Assembly (NCBI RefSeq): GCF_001625575.1
Contig: NZ_AUXV01000073.1
Coordinates: 248,001 to 312,000 of the forward strand
Reading direction: 5' to 3'
Length of the DNA stretch: 64,000 bases
DNA from: Pseudoalteromonas luteoviolacea S2607
Lineage (GTDB): Bacteria > Pseudomonadota > Gammaproteobacteria > Enterobacterales > Alteromonadaceae
Shown: positions 17,369-26,772 of the stretch, piece after piece
How positions within the stretch are numbered: the first letter of the stretch is position 1
Layout: each line of letters opens with the position of its first letter
Position numbers and translations under genes: made by a program
The notes under the pieces: model-generated
The model's input: the letters and a program-made list of their open reading frames with translations, nothing else
What the model was told of the DNA's origin: nothing
The model's database searches: none

Positions 17369-20300
17369 ATGCACCCGATGAAAAACTATGTCAGATTACC
17401 AATTGCACTGAAGATATTTGTAGTCGTGGTGTTTGGTTTATTAGCTCAGGTGGCGACCTTACAATTATTTACCCTCAAACAAACCGTTGAAAGTCATCTT
17501 AATACCCGTGTTGATGAGGTTATGAGCCTTTTCGTACAAGCACAGACAGCCCTAGAGTTTATGGTTTCTGAGAATAGAGTGGATGCCATAGATAAATACT
17601 TAAATTTAATGAAATCCCATTCAGACGTTGAATTAGCCGTTGTTTTTGATGACACCGGTACCGTGATGTTAGCCACTCAACCTGAGTATATTGGCATGAC
17701 AGCAAGTGCAGTACTCGCTAAGTTTGAATTCAATGAATCTGAGTTTTCAAATTTATCAACCATGTTAAAGCAAAAGAAGACCATGGATGCATTTGACCGC
17801 GAGTCTAACCTTTTTGCGATGTCAGGTCCAATAAGTTCGCAAAGTAACGCACCTCAAGTAAATGCTAAATATTTATTGGTCTTAGCGGATTACTCATTTG
17901 CAGAAAAATACATAGAAAACTCTACGATGCATGCCTTCACACCGCTCTTTGTCATCATGCTCGTTACTGCGTTATTAGTTGCAATGATCTTTCATATCTC
18001 AATTCAGAAACGGCTGCAAAAAATTTTTACTCACTTTGATAACTTCCATGCCGAAAAAGGCATCACTTTTATTGATATTGGTGGAAAAGATGAGCTTAGC
18101 GAATTAGCTAGGAGAAGTAATGTACTGTTCCAAGATCTAGCCTTGAGCCACACCGCCGTGAGTCAGCAAAAAGACTACTTTCAAGCGCTATTTGAGGGTA
18201 TTACAGATGCCGTTATCATTGTGGATGAGCAAGGGGAAATACTAGACCTGAACCATACCGCCAAGCAGTGTTTGTCGCAGGACTTGGCTGATTCAAAGCA
18301 ATTTAATGAGCAGTTTTTACTTTCTCATGACTGTGATACTAAACTATTAGTCTCTCTTGCAAAAGAAGCGGATAGTCATAGGGGAAAAAGCGTAAAGAGC
18401 TTTTGGTTAAATCAGAAAAAATGGCATGCGATCAACTTATCTATTACTAAACTGACTATGGCGAAGCAGGGGCTATCTTGCTATTTAATTGCATTTGTAG
18501 ATCAACAAAAAGAGTTTGAACTCACGTTGCAATTGCAACTGAGTGAACGAAAACTGTTTTCCATCATTGAGAATTTACCCGAAAGCGTATTTTTATTGCA
18601 AGAGAATGGCGAGGTGGCTTATCTCAATGGGCAGTTCAAGCGTTTTCTCACTTCGCAAACTAAGGTGTCGAGTGCAGAAGAGTTATTGCAGGCGTGTCCA
18701 AAAAACATTGCGACTTTTTTAGAGCTTCGTATGCAATCAGTGATGTCTGGAGATAGCTATATAAGAGAAGAAGTACATTATAAATTTCGTGGAGAGACGT
18801 ATTATTGTGCTATTACGCTGTTTCCAATTATCAAGCAAAACAAGAGCAATTACGCAATGGCTGGGTTTATTTCAGACATTACTGTACAAAAGAAAACAGA
18901 TTATGAACTGCAACAGATTCAAAAACGATTAGCTGAGTTGGTTCGTCATGCTCCTATGGCAATTATTGAATGGGATCAATCGCTTAATATTGTATTTTGT
19001 AATCAGGCTGCCTCGGATCTTTTTGGTAGTTGCCAACACTCTTTGGTGGGAAGTAATTTGTCAGAGCTCGTTGCCGTTGACTTTTATTCTGATCTTGAGC
19101 GCTACTTACTGCAAACTATATCGAACGAACACAATGCAAAGCAGTTAATTGCGATAGCAGATAAAAAAGGTAGGCAACGGGTTACTGAGTGGCATAGTTT
19201 CATTCTTTCTGATGAAACCAGCGAGGCAGCGAGATATGCTTCTCTAATTTCCGATATTACGATGCTACACGAGGTGATTGAATCACTGGAACTGAAAGAA
19301 GCTGAAAAAGACGAAGTGCTTCAGTCCATGGTAGATCCTGTCATTACCATCAACGACAAAGGACAAATACTGACATTTAACAAAGCTGCTGAGGTTGCAT
19401 TTCAATATGATGCGCAGCAGGTTATTGGTGAAAATGTCAAAATGTTGATGCCTGAAGAGTTTGCAAAGCATCACGACTCCTTTTTACTTAATTACATAAC
19501 GACCGGTCACAAACAAGTCATTGGTATAGGTCGGCAAGTGATGGGCAGACGGGCCAGTGGGGATGTGTTTCCTATGCACTTATCTATTAGCGAATTGCCG
19601 ATTATGCCCAATGGTGTGAGGAGGTTTATTGGTAACTGCGTTGATTTAACCAACATTAAAGAGAAAGAAGAGCAGCTTAGGCGCTCGATGAAAATGGACG
19701 CCCTAGGTAAATTAACGGGTGGGATAGCGCATGACTTTAATAACTTAATAGGGATCATGCTGGGTTATAGCGATATTATTACAATGCAGTCATCCCTCGA
19801 TCCTGAAATCAAAAGTTATGTACAAGAAATAGTAAAAGCAGGAGAGCGAGCGACAAATCTCACCCAAAAACTGTTGAGCTTTTCAAAAAAAGAAAGTGCA
19901 TTGAGTGAGGTTTTTTCTTTAAATGATGCTCTTGCCGACAGCCGCCAATTACTCGAAAAGTCGCTAACACCCGATGTTAAGCTCATTTTTGATTTAGCTG
20001 AAGATTTACCTGATGTACAGCTCGATAGGCATGACTTTGATGATATGGTCTTGAATTTGGTGATTAATAGTGTTCATGCAATTAAAGAAGCAGGGAGTGT
20101 AACCATCAAAACAAGTCTGGATTGGTATCAAAATGATAAAATCGATCAATCAACGAGCTTACATGTTAAGTGTGAAGTAATAGATACCGGAGAGGGGATT
20201 CAAGAGCAACATTTAGACAATATCTTTGACCCATTTTTTTCTACCAAAGGGGATAAAGGCACTGGTTTAGGGCTCAGCCAAGTGTATGCATTTATTCAAC

Positions 20301-20791
20301 GCAGTCTCGGTGGGGTTGATGTTAAAAGCAGTCCAAAGGGCACGATATTTGCCATTTATTTTCCTGCACTAGAATCTAAGTCCAAGCAGATGTCTCAAGC
20401 TAAGCTTAACTATGCGCATATTCACCAAACACCATGTCGCATTTTAGTTGTGGATGACGAGGCGTCACTTGCAGATGTAATCGCAAAACTTCTCTGTCAG
20501 GCGGGCCACACTGTAGACACGAAAACATGTGGTATAGAAGCGCTGGAGATACTCAAAGTAAACACATACGATTTAATCATATCGGATGTACTCATGCCCG
20601 ATGTGAATGGCTTTAGTTTAGTCAAGCAAGCTCAGGGTCTTCATCCAGAGATAAAAGTGCAGATGATAAGTGGCTATGTGGATATTGAAAAAGTCAGCGA
20701 TTTTGACAGCGCCCTCTACGCAAGCATTATTAGAAAACCATTTCGCCCTCAGGAGTTATTGAATAGAGTTGCGACACTCTGCTCAAAATAA
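17369..20791 (+). CDS. Hybrid PAS sensor histidine kinase with C-terminal receiver
   Basis: The 1140-residue inner membrane protein has a TM segment near residues 10-32, a periplasmic sensor region of about 160 residues, a second TM near 190-213, a HAMP-like linker, and several PAS domains between about 270 and 770. A coiled region leads into a NtrB-like H-box (GKLTGGIAHDFNNL, His788). The ATPase domain follows, with NLVINSVHAI, DTGEGI and GTGLGLSQV motifs. The C-terminal receiver domain has the phosphoacceptor Asp1073 in ISDVLMPD. The start has AGGAGA just upstream. The 3' end overlaps the convergent response regulator by 9 bases, which suggests the two genes act together. The signal is not identifiable. 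Confidence 0.9.
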   Translation: MHPMKNYVRLPIALKIFVVVVFGLLAQVATLQLFTLKQTVESHLNTRVDEVMSLFVQAQTALEFMVSENRVDAIDKYLNLMKSHSDVELAVVFDDTGTVMLATQPEYIGMTASAVLAKFEFNESEFSNLSTMLKQKKTMDAFDRESNLFAMSGPISSQSNAPQVNAKYLLVLADYSFAEKYIENSTMHAFTPLFVIMLVTALLVAMIFHISIQKRLQKIFTHFDNFHAEKGITFIDIGGKDELSELARRSNVLFQDLALSHTAVSQQKDYFQALFEGITDAVIIVDEQGEILDLNHTAKQCLSQDLADSKQFNEQFLLSHDCDTKLLVSLAKEADSHRGKSVKSFWLNQKKWHAINLSITKLTMAKQGLSCYLIAFVDQQKEFELTLQLQLSERKLFSIIENLPESVFLLQENGEVAYLNGQFKRFLTSQTKVSSAEELLQACPKNIATFLELRMQSVMSGDSYIREEVHYKFRGETYYCAITLFPIIKQNKSNYAMAGFISDITVQKKTDYELQQIQKRLAELVRHAPMAIIEWDQSLNIVFCNQAASDLFGSCQHSLVGSNLSELVAVDFYSDLERYLLQTISNEHNAKQLIAIADKKGRQRVTEWHSFILSDETSEAARYASLISDITMLHEVIESLELKEAEKDEVLQSMVDPVITINDKGQILTFNKAAEVAFQYDAQQVIGENVKMLMPEEFAKHHDSFLLNYITTGHKQVIGIGRQVMGRRASGDVFPMHLSISELPIMPNGVRRFIGNCVDLTNIKEKEEQLRRSMKMDALGKLTGGIAHDFNNLIGIMLGYSDIITMQSSLDPEIKSYVQEIVKAGERATNLTQKLLSFSKKESALSEVFSLNDALADSRQLLEKSLTPDVKLIFDLAEDLPDVQLDRHDFDDMVLNLVINSVHAIKEAGSVTIKTSLDWYQNDKIDQSTSLHVKCEVIDTGEGIQEQHLDNIFDPFFSTKGDKGTGLGLSQVYAFIQRSLGGVDVKSSPKGTIFAIYFPALESKSKQMSQAKLNYAHIHQTPCRILVVDDEASLADVIAKLLCQAGHTVDTKTCGIEALEILKVNTYDLIISDVLMPDVNGFSLVKQAQGLHPEIKVQMISGYVDIEKVSDFDSALYASIIRKPFRPQELLNRVATLCSK

Positions 20792-21952
20792 CTCAGGCTT
20801 GGTATTATTTAAATCGAGATCAGTCTCTAACTCAGGCGCTACTTTTTGCTCCATTTCAAAATACTTATCTGTTTTTTGAATGATGCTGGTTAAGTTCGAT
20901 TTTAGTAAATTAATTTTCGGTTCAATGGAACCGAGGCTTTTGGCCTCTTTTTCAATCAGATTGGCAATAAACTGTTCCTGCTCTTCGGTTAAATCTAAAA
21001 TATGAAAACTGGACGTAATTTGCTGGTTTAAGTCATGCATGACGTCATGTATTAAACCTTTATATTCTTCTGATAACGTGTGTAGCTCGCCAATGCCGGA
21101 CGTGATATCTACGACGATTTGCTCCATTGCTTGCTGGCGATATAGGTCCAGTAATTTTGCTTCCAGCCCTTCAATTATTGCAACTGAGATATCATTGATA
21201 GCGCCGCTTTCCTCGGGGGACTCTGGCATGTTTTTGATTAAAAATGATATGTGCTTTTCATTTACAATCAATCGTCTTCCAAAACTATGCAAACGGCCTT
21301 TAGTGCACAGTAACTCAAAGATGTTTTGCTCTATTGGGCTGATGCTTGCGCCATTTGGCCCATAAAAAGTAATCTCTTCTTTTTTGATCATGACGCTTGT
21401 CAGTAATCCCAATTGTTTCATGGTCGCGAAAAATTGATTAATTACTTGATGCTCATTTTTGCATTGATTGAGTGATTTGAAGAACTGCATTACCAAACTG
21501 TAGTGGGAAGCCTGTTGCATTGAAGAGAGTGCCAGTGTGATCGACTCTTGCTCGCTGGCTTTGAGTTCCACTTGTGATTGAATAAACTCAGAGACCTTCT
21601 GTACTTTTGTGACGAGTTCTTTGATTTGAAATGGTTTTGCGATGAAGTCATCAGCACCGACATCAAAAGCGCGTAAACGCATATCTAAATTATTGTACCC
21701 GGACACCAGAAATAAGGCGCAATTACTGGTTAAAATTTCTTTTTTGATTTTCTCGCATGCTGCAAGCCCATCAATACCAGGCATACTTATATCCATCAAA
21801 ATGACTTGCGGGCTATAATTCTCAAGAATCTCATAGGCCTCTTGCGCGGATGAGGCTTGCTCACATGAAAAAAAAGGCTTGAGTGCCGCGAGGATCATAT
21901 CCCTCACTGGTTTTTCATCATCAACTATTAGCACCTTTGCGTTGCCCGACAT
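20783..21952 (-). CDS. Response regulator with unrecognised GAF-like/coiled-coil output
   Basis: This is a 389-residue cytoplasmic protein. Residues 1-125 form a receiver domain with DD at 11-12, phosphoacceptor Asp54 (LMDISMPG) and the conserved Lys in AKPF. The rest matches no DNA-binding, GGDEF, EAL or HD-GYP pattern I know. After a helical linker comes a GAF-like alpha/beta region (about 150-270, with ISFLIKNMPES), then a long heptad-rich helical tail with HDVMHDLNQQ. The gene is convergent with, and overlaps, a hybrid kinase gene by 9 bases. A protein of the same layout is encoded at 50830-51942, again beside a hybrid kinase. The output is probably protein-protein rather than DNA binding. 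Confidence 0.8.
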   Translation of the reverse strand: MSGNAKVLIVDDEKPVRDMILAALKPFFSCEQASSAQEAYEILENYSPQVILMDISMPGIDGLAACEKIKKEILTSNCALFLVSGYNNLDMRLRAFDVGADDFIAKPFQIKELVTKVQKVSEFIQSQVELKASEQESITLALSSMQQASHYSLVMQFFKSLNQCKNEHQVINQFFATMKQLGLLTSVMIKKEEITFYGPNGASISPIEQNIFELLCTKGRLHSFGRRLIVNEKHISFLIKNMPESPEESGAINDISVAIIEGLEAKLLDLYRQQAMEQIVVDITSGIGELHTLSEEYKGLIHDVMHDLNQQITSSFHILDLTEEQEQFIANLIEKEAKSLGSIEPKINLLKSNLTSIIQKTDKYFEMEQKVAPELETDLDLNNTKPELF

Positions 21953-22180
21953 GATTCTTATACTCCTACTGTGAGCTGGTAAAACTAGGTAAAATGTACC
22001 ACTCTCAACAGCATAGTGTAGAACGATTATATGCGCTAAAAAAATATGACCTTGGCGAGGGCTATTTATCTATATTCAAGAATAATTTGGTATGATTTTT
22101 AGTGAAGGCAAGCTGATTTAGACTTAAAAGCCAAACGCAGCTTGCTGAGTTTTGGAGGGGAAGGGATCAGTTATTACCAA

Positions 22181-23725
22181 TCAATATGGGAGCTGTCCGC
22201 CGTTGTTGATAAAGTTGGCATATTCTTGCCAAAGATCATCAACGCCTCTTCCTAAAATACTTCTAAACGCGGAATCAAATGACCATGTATAGTTGCCAAG
22301 ATCTTTGGCTGCCTTGTTAAACTTGTACAGAAATTCAGGATCATGCGTAACTCTCACATAGTGCAAGAAAAAGCCTGTAGTCGTGTAGCCACCTAACCAT
22401 TTTTTTGGATCGGTAACGTTTGGCTGTCTCGTTTTATGAAAACCTTCACCTATTCTTACCGCATCGGCAAGCCCTTCAGTATATGCCCAAAACGCTTTTC
22501 CATCCCCATAGCTGTCATGGGTAAGCGGTGAGTTATTATACCCGTGAGTTACTTCGTGAAAAAGAATGCCATCAATCTCATCTCTTATTGCTGCGTCGGA
22601 GTTGCCGTTGTCTCGATAAAGGTTAGCTAAATGTGTTGTACTGACTACGATGGTCATTTCTCCCGAGCCATCTTCTCCCATTTTGTATGCGACAAATTCA
22701 TTGCCCCAGTGATCTTTTGCCCTTAGCTCAAATCTAAGATTTCTAAATCTGTTTGACTCGACAGGATCGCGGTAAAGGATCTGAGCAACATCGACACAAC
22801 GATTCGCCATATGTCCAGCAGGATCAGATATGATACGTTTGAATAGAATAGAGCCTTGAGTTTGTGGGTCTACGTCCACAAAGTCGACTTGGGGCTTTTT
22901 CCACTGTCCATCTGGCGGCGTTGTGGTTTGCTCTTGGATATTGATGGTATAGCTTGTATTGCTGTACGCGTAGACAGAAACATAAAGATCATTGCCCTGC
23001 AAGTTACATGATTCAGTTGCAGTAGGAGAGGTACTGCTACAGTCAAACTGTTGTGTTGTTGGTTGAGCACCTGATCGCATATACAAGTCAGCATCGCCAG
23101 AACCGTTGGTGGTTGCGATAACTTTATTCGCAACATTAAATGGACCAAAGTGTTGCCATTGCCGTGCATTTAATGAATTGCTTTGAGTGATAGGTAGTTC
23201 ATCGGGTGGGGTTACGATGCTAGAGCCAAACATTTCAATCTCAGCTAGCTGTAAAATGTTGGCGCCATGGTTTGCCGTTACATTTAAACGAACAAATTGA
23301 AATGCTTGCGGATTGGATACATTGAATTGTTTGGTTTGATAACGCGCGCCGAACGACTGATTATGGCGGGTATCTAACGTATACCAATTAACGCCATCAG
23401 CAGAGCCTTGCAATTGCCAGTCTTGAGGGTCGCGACTGGGCGCATCATTTGCTGATGTGAGTGTATAGCTGGTAATTCGCTGCGGCTGGTCGAACTGATA
23501 GCTGATCCAGCCTGATGGAGAAAACGTGAGCCATTTGCTGTATTGATCATCATCAAAGGCTTTGGTACGTCCTTCGAAAGTGCCATTTTCACCAGAGGCG
23601 GATATTGCATTTGGGTTTGCTGATGTGAGATCTGTATTAGCATATGCCGAAATTGATAAAGTAGCAGCAATTATGCACGCGAGCTTTGTGTACTTCAAAG
23701 CGTTATTTGTATGTCTTTGATTCAT
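22181..23725 (-). CDS. Secreted F5/8-type C plus BSP-family metallopeptidase
   Basis: The 514-residue protein has a Sec signal peptide ending near ISAYA (residue 29). A discoidin/F5-8 type C carbohydrate- or surface-binding domain follows (about 30-165, with SGWISYQF, WQLQGS and FVRLNV). A PPC-like beta domain lies at about 185-268. The catalytic region resembles the plant/bacterial basic secretory protein family, with a zinc motif HEVTH (His390-His394), then EGLADAVR and KWLGGYTTTGFFLHY. Members are presumed metallopeptidases acting outside the cell. The gene stands alone. A proteolytic role is inferred from the family; the substrate is unknown. Confidence 0.85.
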   Translation of the reverse strand: MNQRHTNNALKYTKLACIIAATLSISAYANTDLTSANPNAISASGENGTFEGRTKAFDDDQYSKWLTFSPSGWISYQFDQPQRITSYTLTSANDAPSRDPQDWQLQGSADGVNWYTLDTRHNQSFGARYQTKQFNVSNPQAFQFVRLNVTANHGANILQLAEIEMFGSSIVTPPDELPITQSNSLNARQWQHFGPFNVANKVIATTNGSGDADLYMRSGAQPTTQQFDCSSTSPTATESCNLQGNDLYVSVYAYSNTSYTINIQEQTTTPPDGQWKKPQVDFVDVDPQTQGSILFKRIISDPAGHMANRCVDVAQILYRDPVESNRFRNLRFELRAKDHWGNEFVAYKMGEDGSGEMTIVVSTTHLANLYRDNGNSDAAIRDEIDGILFHEVTHGYNNSPLTHDSYGDGKAFWAYTEGLADAVRIGEGFHKTRQPNVTDPKKWLGGYTTTGFFLHYVRVTHDPEFLYKFNKAAKDLGNYTWSFDSAFRSILGRGVDDLWQEYANFINNGGQLPY

Positions 23726-24142
23726 TTTTACGCAACCTTGTATCGTTCCAAAATTTATTCGAATTAACGTGATGTTCCAATAAGTTCTTTATCGCTTAAC
23801 TCATATTTTTTGTGTTGTTGTCACTGTTATTATTTATTGGAACGTTTTAATGATTGGTTGTAAAATGTACTTTGTCAAAGGTTTTTTACATTAGATTAAC
23901 TGTTTTGCCTGTTTTTGGTCTGATAAATAGTCAGATTATTGGGCTTTTCATCCGTTGTTTTTAGACCTTGCGGTTAAAAAAAGTATTGAGTAATGATGTA
24001 TAATATATTGAAAAGTATCGCTATAATTTTTCTATTGGGAAATAGTAACCGTCATTCAAAAAATAAACTATTTTACCGACAAATAGTTTTAAAAAAGATC
24101 TAATGAGTTACTGATAAATACACCTAAGGGGGTCACAGCACA
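23726..24142. other. Intergenic region between divergent BSP peptidase and GNAT genes
   Basis: This is 417 AT-rich bases with promoters expected on both strands. TATAAT-like elements occur near 24000-24030. I see no gene, repeat or structured RNA. Confidence 0.4.
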
Positions 24143-24580
24143 GTGCAGTATTTGGTTGAACAAGGCACGCTAGACGAGCTGTCTGAGATAGAACAACAAA
24201 TTCCTGAATTTGATAATCCTAAATCTAAAGATACGATAGTTGCACGTCTACAAAACCGTCGCTCGTTGCTGTTGGTTGCTAAGGTAGATGGAAAGCCTGT
24301 AGCGTATAAACTGGGCTACGAGAAATCGACACAGCACTTTTATAGTTGGCTAGGTGCTGTAATACCAGAGTATCGCGGTAGTGGTATCGCACAATCATTA
24401 CTGAATGAACAAGAAAGGTGGTGTCTAGAGCAGGGCTATGAATTTATATCTGTGAAGTCCATGAATAAGTTTAAATCTATGCTCATGATGCTTTTAAAAA
24501 ATAATTATCACATTGTGGCTTGCAACCCTGTCAATGGTGGAACAGATAGTAAAATCAAATTTCTAAAGCAGTTCGAGTGA
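24143..24580 (+). CDS. GNAT family N-acetyltransferase
   Basis: A 145-residue cytoplasmic protein with the GNAT acetyl-CoA-binding signature in IPEYRGSGIAQSLL (R-x-x-G-x-A type), preceded by the typical beta4 strand with AYKLGY. Family members acetylate amines on small molecules or proteins; the substrate here is unknown. The start is a GTG with AAGGGGG about 12 bases upstream, a longer gap than ideal, but no better start is in frame. The gene is convergent with the EamA transporter and 41 bases apart. Confidence 0.8.
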   Translation: MQYLVEQGTLDELSEIEQQIPEFDNPKSKDTIVARLQNRRSLLLVAKVDGKPVAYKLGYEKSTQHFYSWLGAVIPEYRGSGIAQSLLNEQERWCLEQGYEFISVKSMNKFKSMLMMLLKNNYHIVACNPVNGGTDSKIKFLKQFE

Positions 24581-24621
24581 GAGGCCTCATGTTTGCTTGT
24601 GGCCCCCTCAATTAACAATTA

Positions 24622-25497
24622 TTACTCGTTTTTGAATGTCTGAGTCTTAGAATATTTGGCTTCAAAATATCTATCCAGATACAGAGCAAAGAAAATAATT
24701 GCACTGCCAATAGCCAGTTTCTCTAAACTGGTTTCTCTGTTCCAAATAACCAAGTTGACCAAAATCCCAGCTGGTACCAGCACATTATTCATGGCTGCCA
24801 ATGTACCTACTGATACTAAAGTTGCCCCTTTATTCCAAAGGAAATATCCCAGCCCTGATGCAACGAGACCTAAATACAACAGAATCCCCCATTGCAGCTG
24901 GTTGGTAGGAAGCTTGGTGCTATCTCCAAATAGCATAAATCCTGCCCCAGTGACGATTAGGGCACCAATAAAGAAAAAGCCAAAGCTACAATGTTGTGAT
25001 ACGGAAGCGTTTTGCAATAGTCGTTTGTAGAGAACTTGGCCAAGCGCAAAGCATAAATTGGCACCTTGTACCAAGCACAAGCCAACCCAGAAATCCTCGT
25101 TGATTTGCTCATAGCGAATAGTGATGGCACCGAGGGTTGCGATAAGTGCGACTAACATATGGTGGACTTGAAAACGCTTGTCCATGCAATCGTTAATTAA
25201 AGTAATGTAAACGGGTGTCATGACTGTAAAAAGCAGTACTTCGGGCACGCTAAGAAATAAAAAAGAATGGTAGTAAAACCCGTACATTGCACCGATTTGG
25301 ATGGCTCCAATTAGCATTAGACGTAATGCCGTTTGTAAAGGAACTTGGCTTATCTTAATAAATGGTAAGAAAATAAGTGTAGCGATTAAGACACGACTCA
25401 TAGCTGCAAACCAAGAGTCGACTTGGCCTGCTAAATAGACCCCAATAAGACTGAATGAAAATGCCCAAAGTGCGGTCACAATTGATAAATGTAGCAT
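24622..25497 (-). CDS. EamA/DMT family transporter
   Basis: This 291-residue inner membrane protein has ten predicted hydrophobic segments in two repeats, as in the drug/metabolite transporter superfamily. The second half holds the typical GLVASGLGYFLWNKG-like segment. Such proteins export amino acids or related metabolites; the substrate cannot be told. The gene is monocistronic, with a promoter presumably upstream of 25497 and the candidate small RNA region beyond. Confidence 0.85.
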   Translation of the reverse strand: MLHLSIVTALWAFSFSLIGVYLAGQVDSWFAAMSRVLIATLIFLPFIKISQVPLQTALRLMLIGAIQIGAMYGFYYHSFLFLSVPEVLLFTVMTPVYITLINDCMDKRFQVHHMLVALIATLGAITIRYEQINEDFWVGLCLVQGANLCFALGQVLYKRLLQNASVSQHCSFGFFFIGALIVTGAGFMLFGDSTKLPTNQLQWGILLYLGLVASGLGYFLWNKGATLVSVGTLAAMNNVLVPAGILVNLVIWNRETSLEKLAIGSAIIFFALYLDRYFEAKYSKTQTFKNE

Positions 25498-25639
25498 AGA
25501 GATTGACTGAGTTTTTTAGTCATTTTATGCGTAATAAGAAATGAAATCGATAGAAACTTCTCTGAAGGTACTGTATTTAGAGTGCCCCCTAACTCTATGA
25601 ATACGTTAATAGTTCGAAAATAACGAAGTAAATGACCGT

Positions 25640-25645
25640 TATAAT
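25640..25645 (+). promoter_or_regulatory. -10 promoter element (TATAAT) of a candidate small RNA
   Basis: An exact TATAAT at 25640-25645 lies about 80 bases before an intrinsic terminator with no gene between. No good -35 is found at 17-bp spacing. Confidence 0.4.
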
Positions 25646-25651
25646 ATGATT

Positions 25652-25753
25652 TTAATTTACTACCTAATGGTTACAATGAAGTTGTTTTCACATTTATCCC
25701 TTTCATGATTACCCATGATGTGTTAAAGGCCGCCATTCCCAGGCGGCCTTTTT
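25652..25753 (+). ncRNA. Candidate small RNA of about 100 nt
   Basis: An exact TATAAT (25640-25645) is followed, about 80 bases later, by a strong intrinsic terminator (25725-25753) with no plausible coding frame between them and no plus-strand gene upstream back to 24580. A short hairpin TCATG-CATGA (around 25703-25718) precedes the terminator. The terminator therefore ends a transcript that starts in this gap. The start position is estimated from the -10. It matches no small RNA family I recognise. Confidence 0.45.
25725..25753 (+). terminator. Strong intrinsic terminator without an upstream gene
   Basis: AAAGGCCGCC (25725-25734) pairs perfectly with GGCGGCCTTT (25742-25751) across a 7-base loop, and the T-run continues to 25753. 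Confidence 0.85.
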
Positions 25754-26067
25754 ATTTCACTTTCTCACATATTGCTAGAAGCAAATTACGGGGCGTGACT
25801 GGCTTTTATCGTAGCTTAAAATCCATATGCTTAGCTTCATTAGTGGCAAGGCTTATAAGTAGTGTAAGTTTTTTAAGTTACAACACCTGCTTGCTATCGA
25901 GTACTTTGAATGTGCTCTAGGTTTATATCTCGTCAGTTTAACTTTCATTTTGATTTTAATTTGGCTTCGTTCATCTTGGGCTAAACTTGGTGAGTGCATA
26001 GTTCCCAACAATTGTTGTGCATATGTGCACAACCAGCCGTTCACAGTATCTGATTGGGAGAAAAACT

Positions 26068-26631
26068 ATGAATTATATGTTTAAAGTAACTGTGCTTTGG
26101 TTTGCAGCGGTAATGGCCGGTTGCGCATCGATGGGCGGAGGAGATACAGCCCAAAAACGTTCCGATATCATAAAGATGAAAAATGAAACACTTTCACAGT
26201 TATATTCTGAAAAACCAGATACGCGGGCACAACTGAAATCCGCGGTGGGGTATGCGGTATTTTCCAATGCCAATGTCAATTTACTACTCGTTTCAGCAGG
26301 TACAGGGTATGGCGTAGTACATGCAAATAAGACGGGGAATTTTACCTACATGAATATGGCTGAAGGCGGCGTGGGCTTGGGTTTAGGAGTGAAAGACTAT
26401 CGACTTATTTTAGTGTTCCATACACAAAAAGCGCTAGATACGTTTATTGAACACGGTTGGACATTTGGTGGCAATGCCGATGCTGCTGCGAAGGCGTCAG
26501 AAAAGGGCGCGTCAGTGCAAGGGGAGCTTTATTATGGCGATATGTCAGTCTATACCATGACAAAGAGTGGCTTAGCATTGCAGGCTACCATTAAAGGTAC
26601 GAAGTTTTGGCCAGATAGCGAATTAAATTAA
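26068..26631 (+). CDS. SYLF (YSC84) domain lipoprotein
   Basis: The 187-residue protein has a lipoprotein signal peptide with lipobox VMAGC (Cys19). The remainder matches the SYLF/YSC84 lipid-binding fold: SAVGYAVFSN, GTGYGVV, GGVGLGLGVKDYRLILVF and a C-terminal ALQATIKGTKFW. In eukaryotes this domain binds phosphoinositides; in bacteria the role is unclear. I chose ATG 26068, which has GGGAG upstream, over an upstream in-frame ATG at 26017 that lacks a signal sequence. The gene appears monocistronic. Confidence 0.85.
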   Translation: MNYMFKVTVLWFAAVMAGCASMGGGDTAQKRSDIIKMKNETLSQLYSEKPDTRAQLKSAVGYAVFSNANVNLLLVSAGTGYGVVHANKTGNFTYMNMAEGGVGLGLGVKDYRLILVFHTQKALDTFIEHGWTFGGNADAAAKASEKGASVQGELYYGDMSVYTMTKSGLALQATIKGTKFWPDSELN

Positions 26632-26772
26632 TCGCTAAATTTAAGGGAAAGAATATACTTTGTATAAGCGCTTATCGAAATTATTTGTGCACTTAATGAG
26701 TTTTTTTAACTTGTTAGGTGCATGAGTATTCGCTATAAACAGAGTTATATATTTAATTATTTTGGGGGCCGT

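Noticed and set aside
22108..22145. Inverted repeat GCAAGCTG / CAGCTTGC after the BSP peptidase gene
   Set aside because: An 8-bp stem with a 22-base loop and no T-run is too weak to call a terminator.
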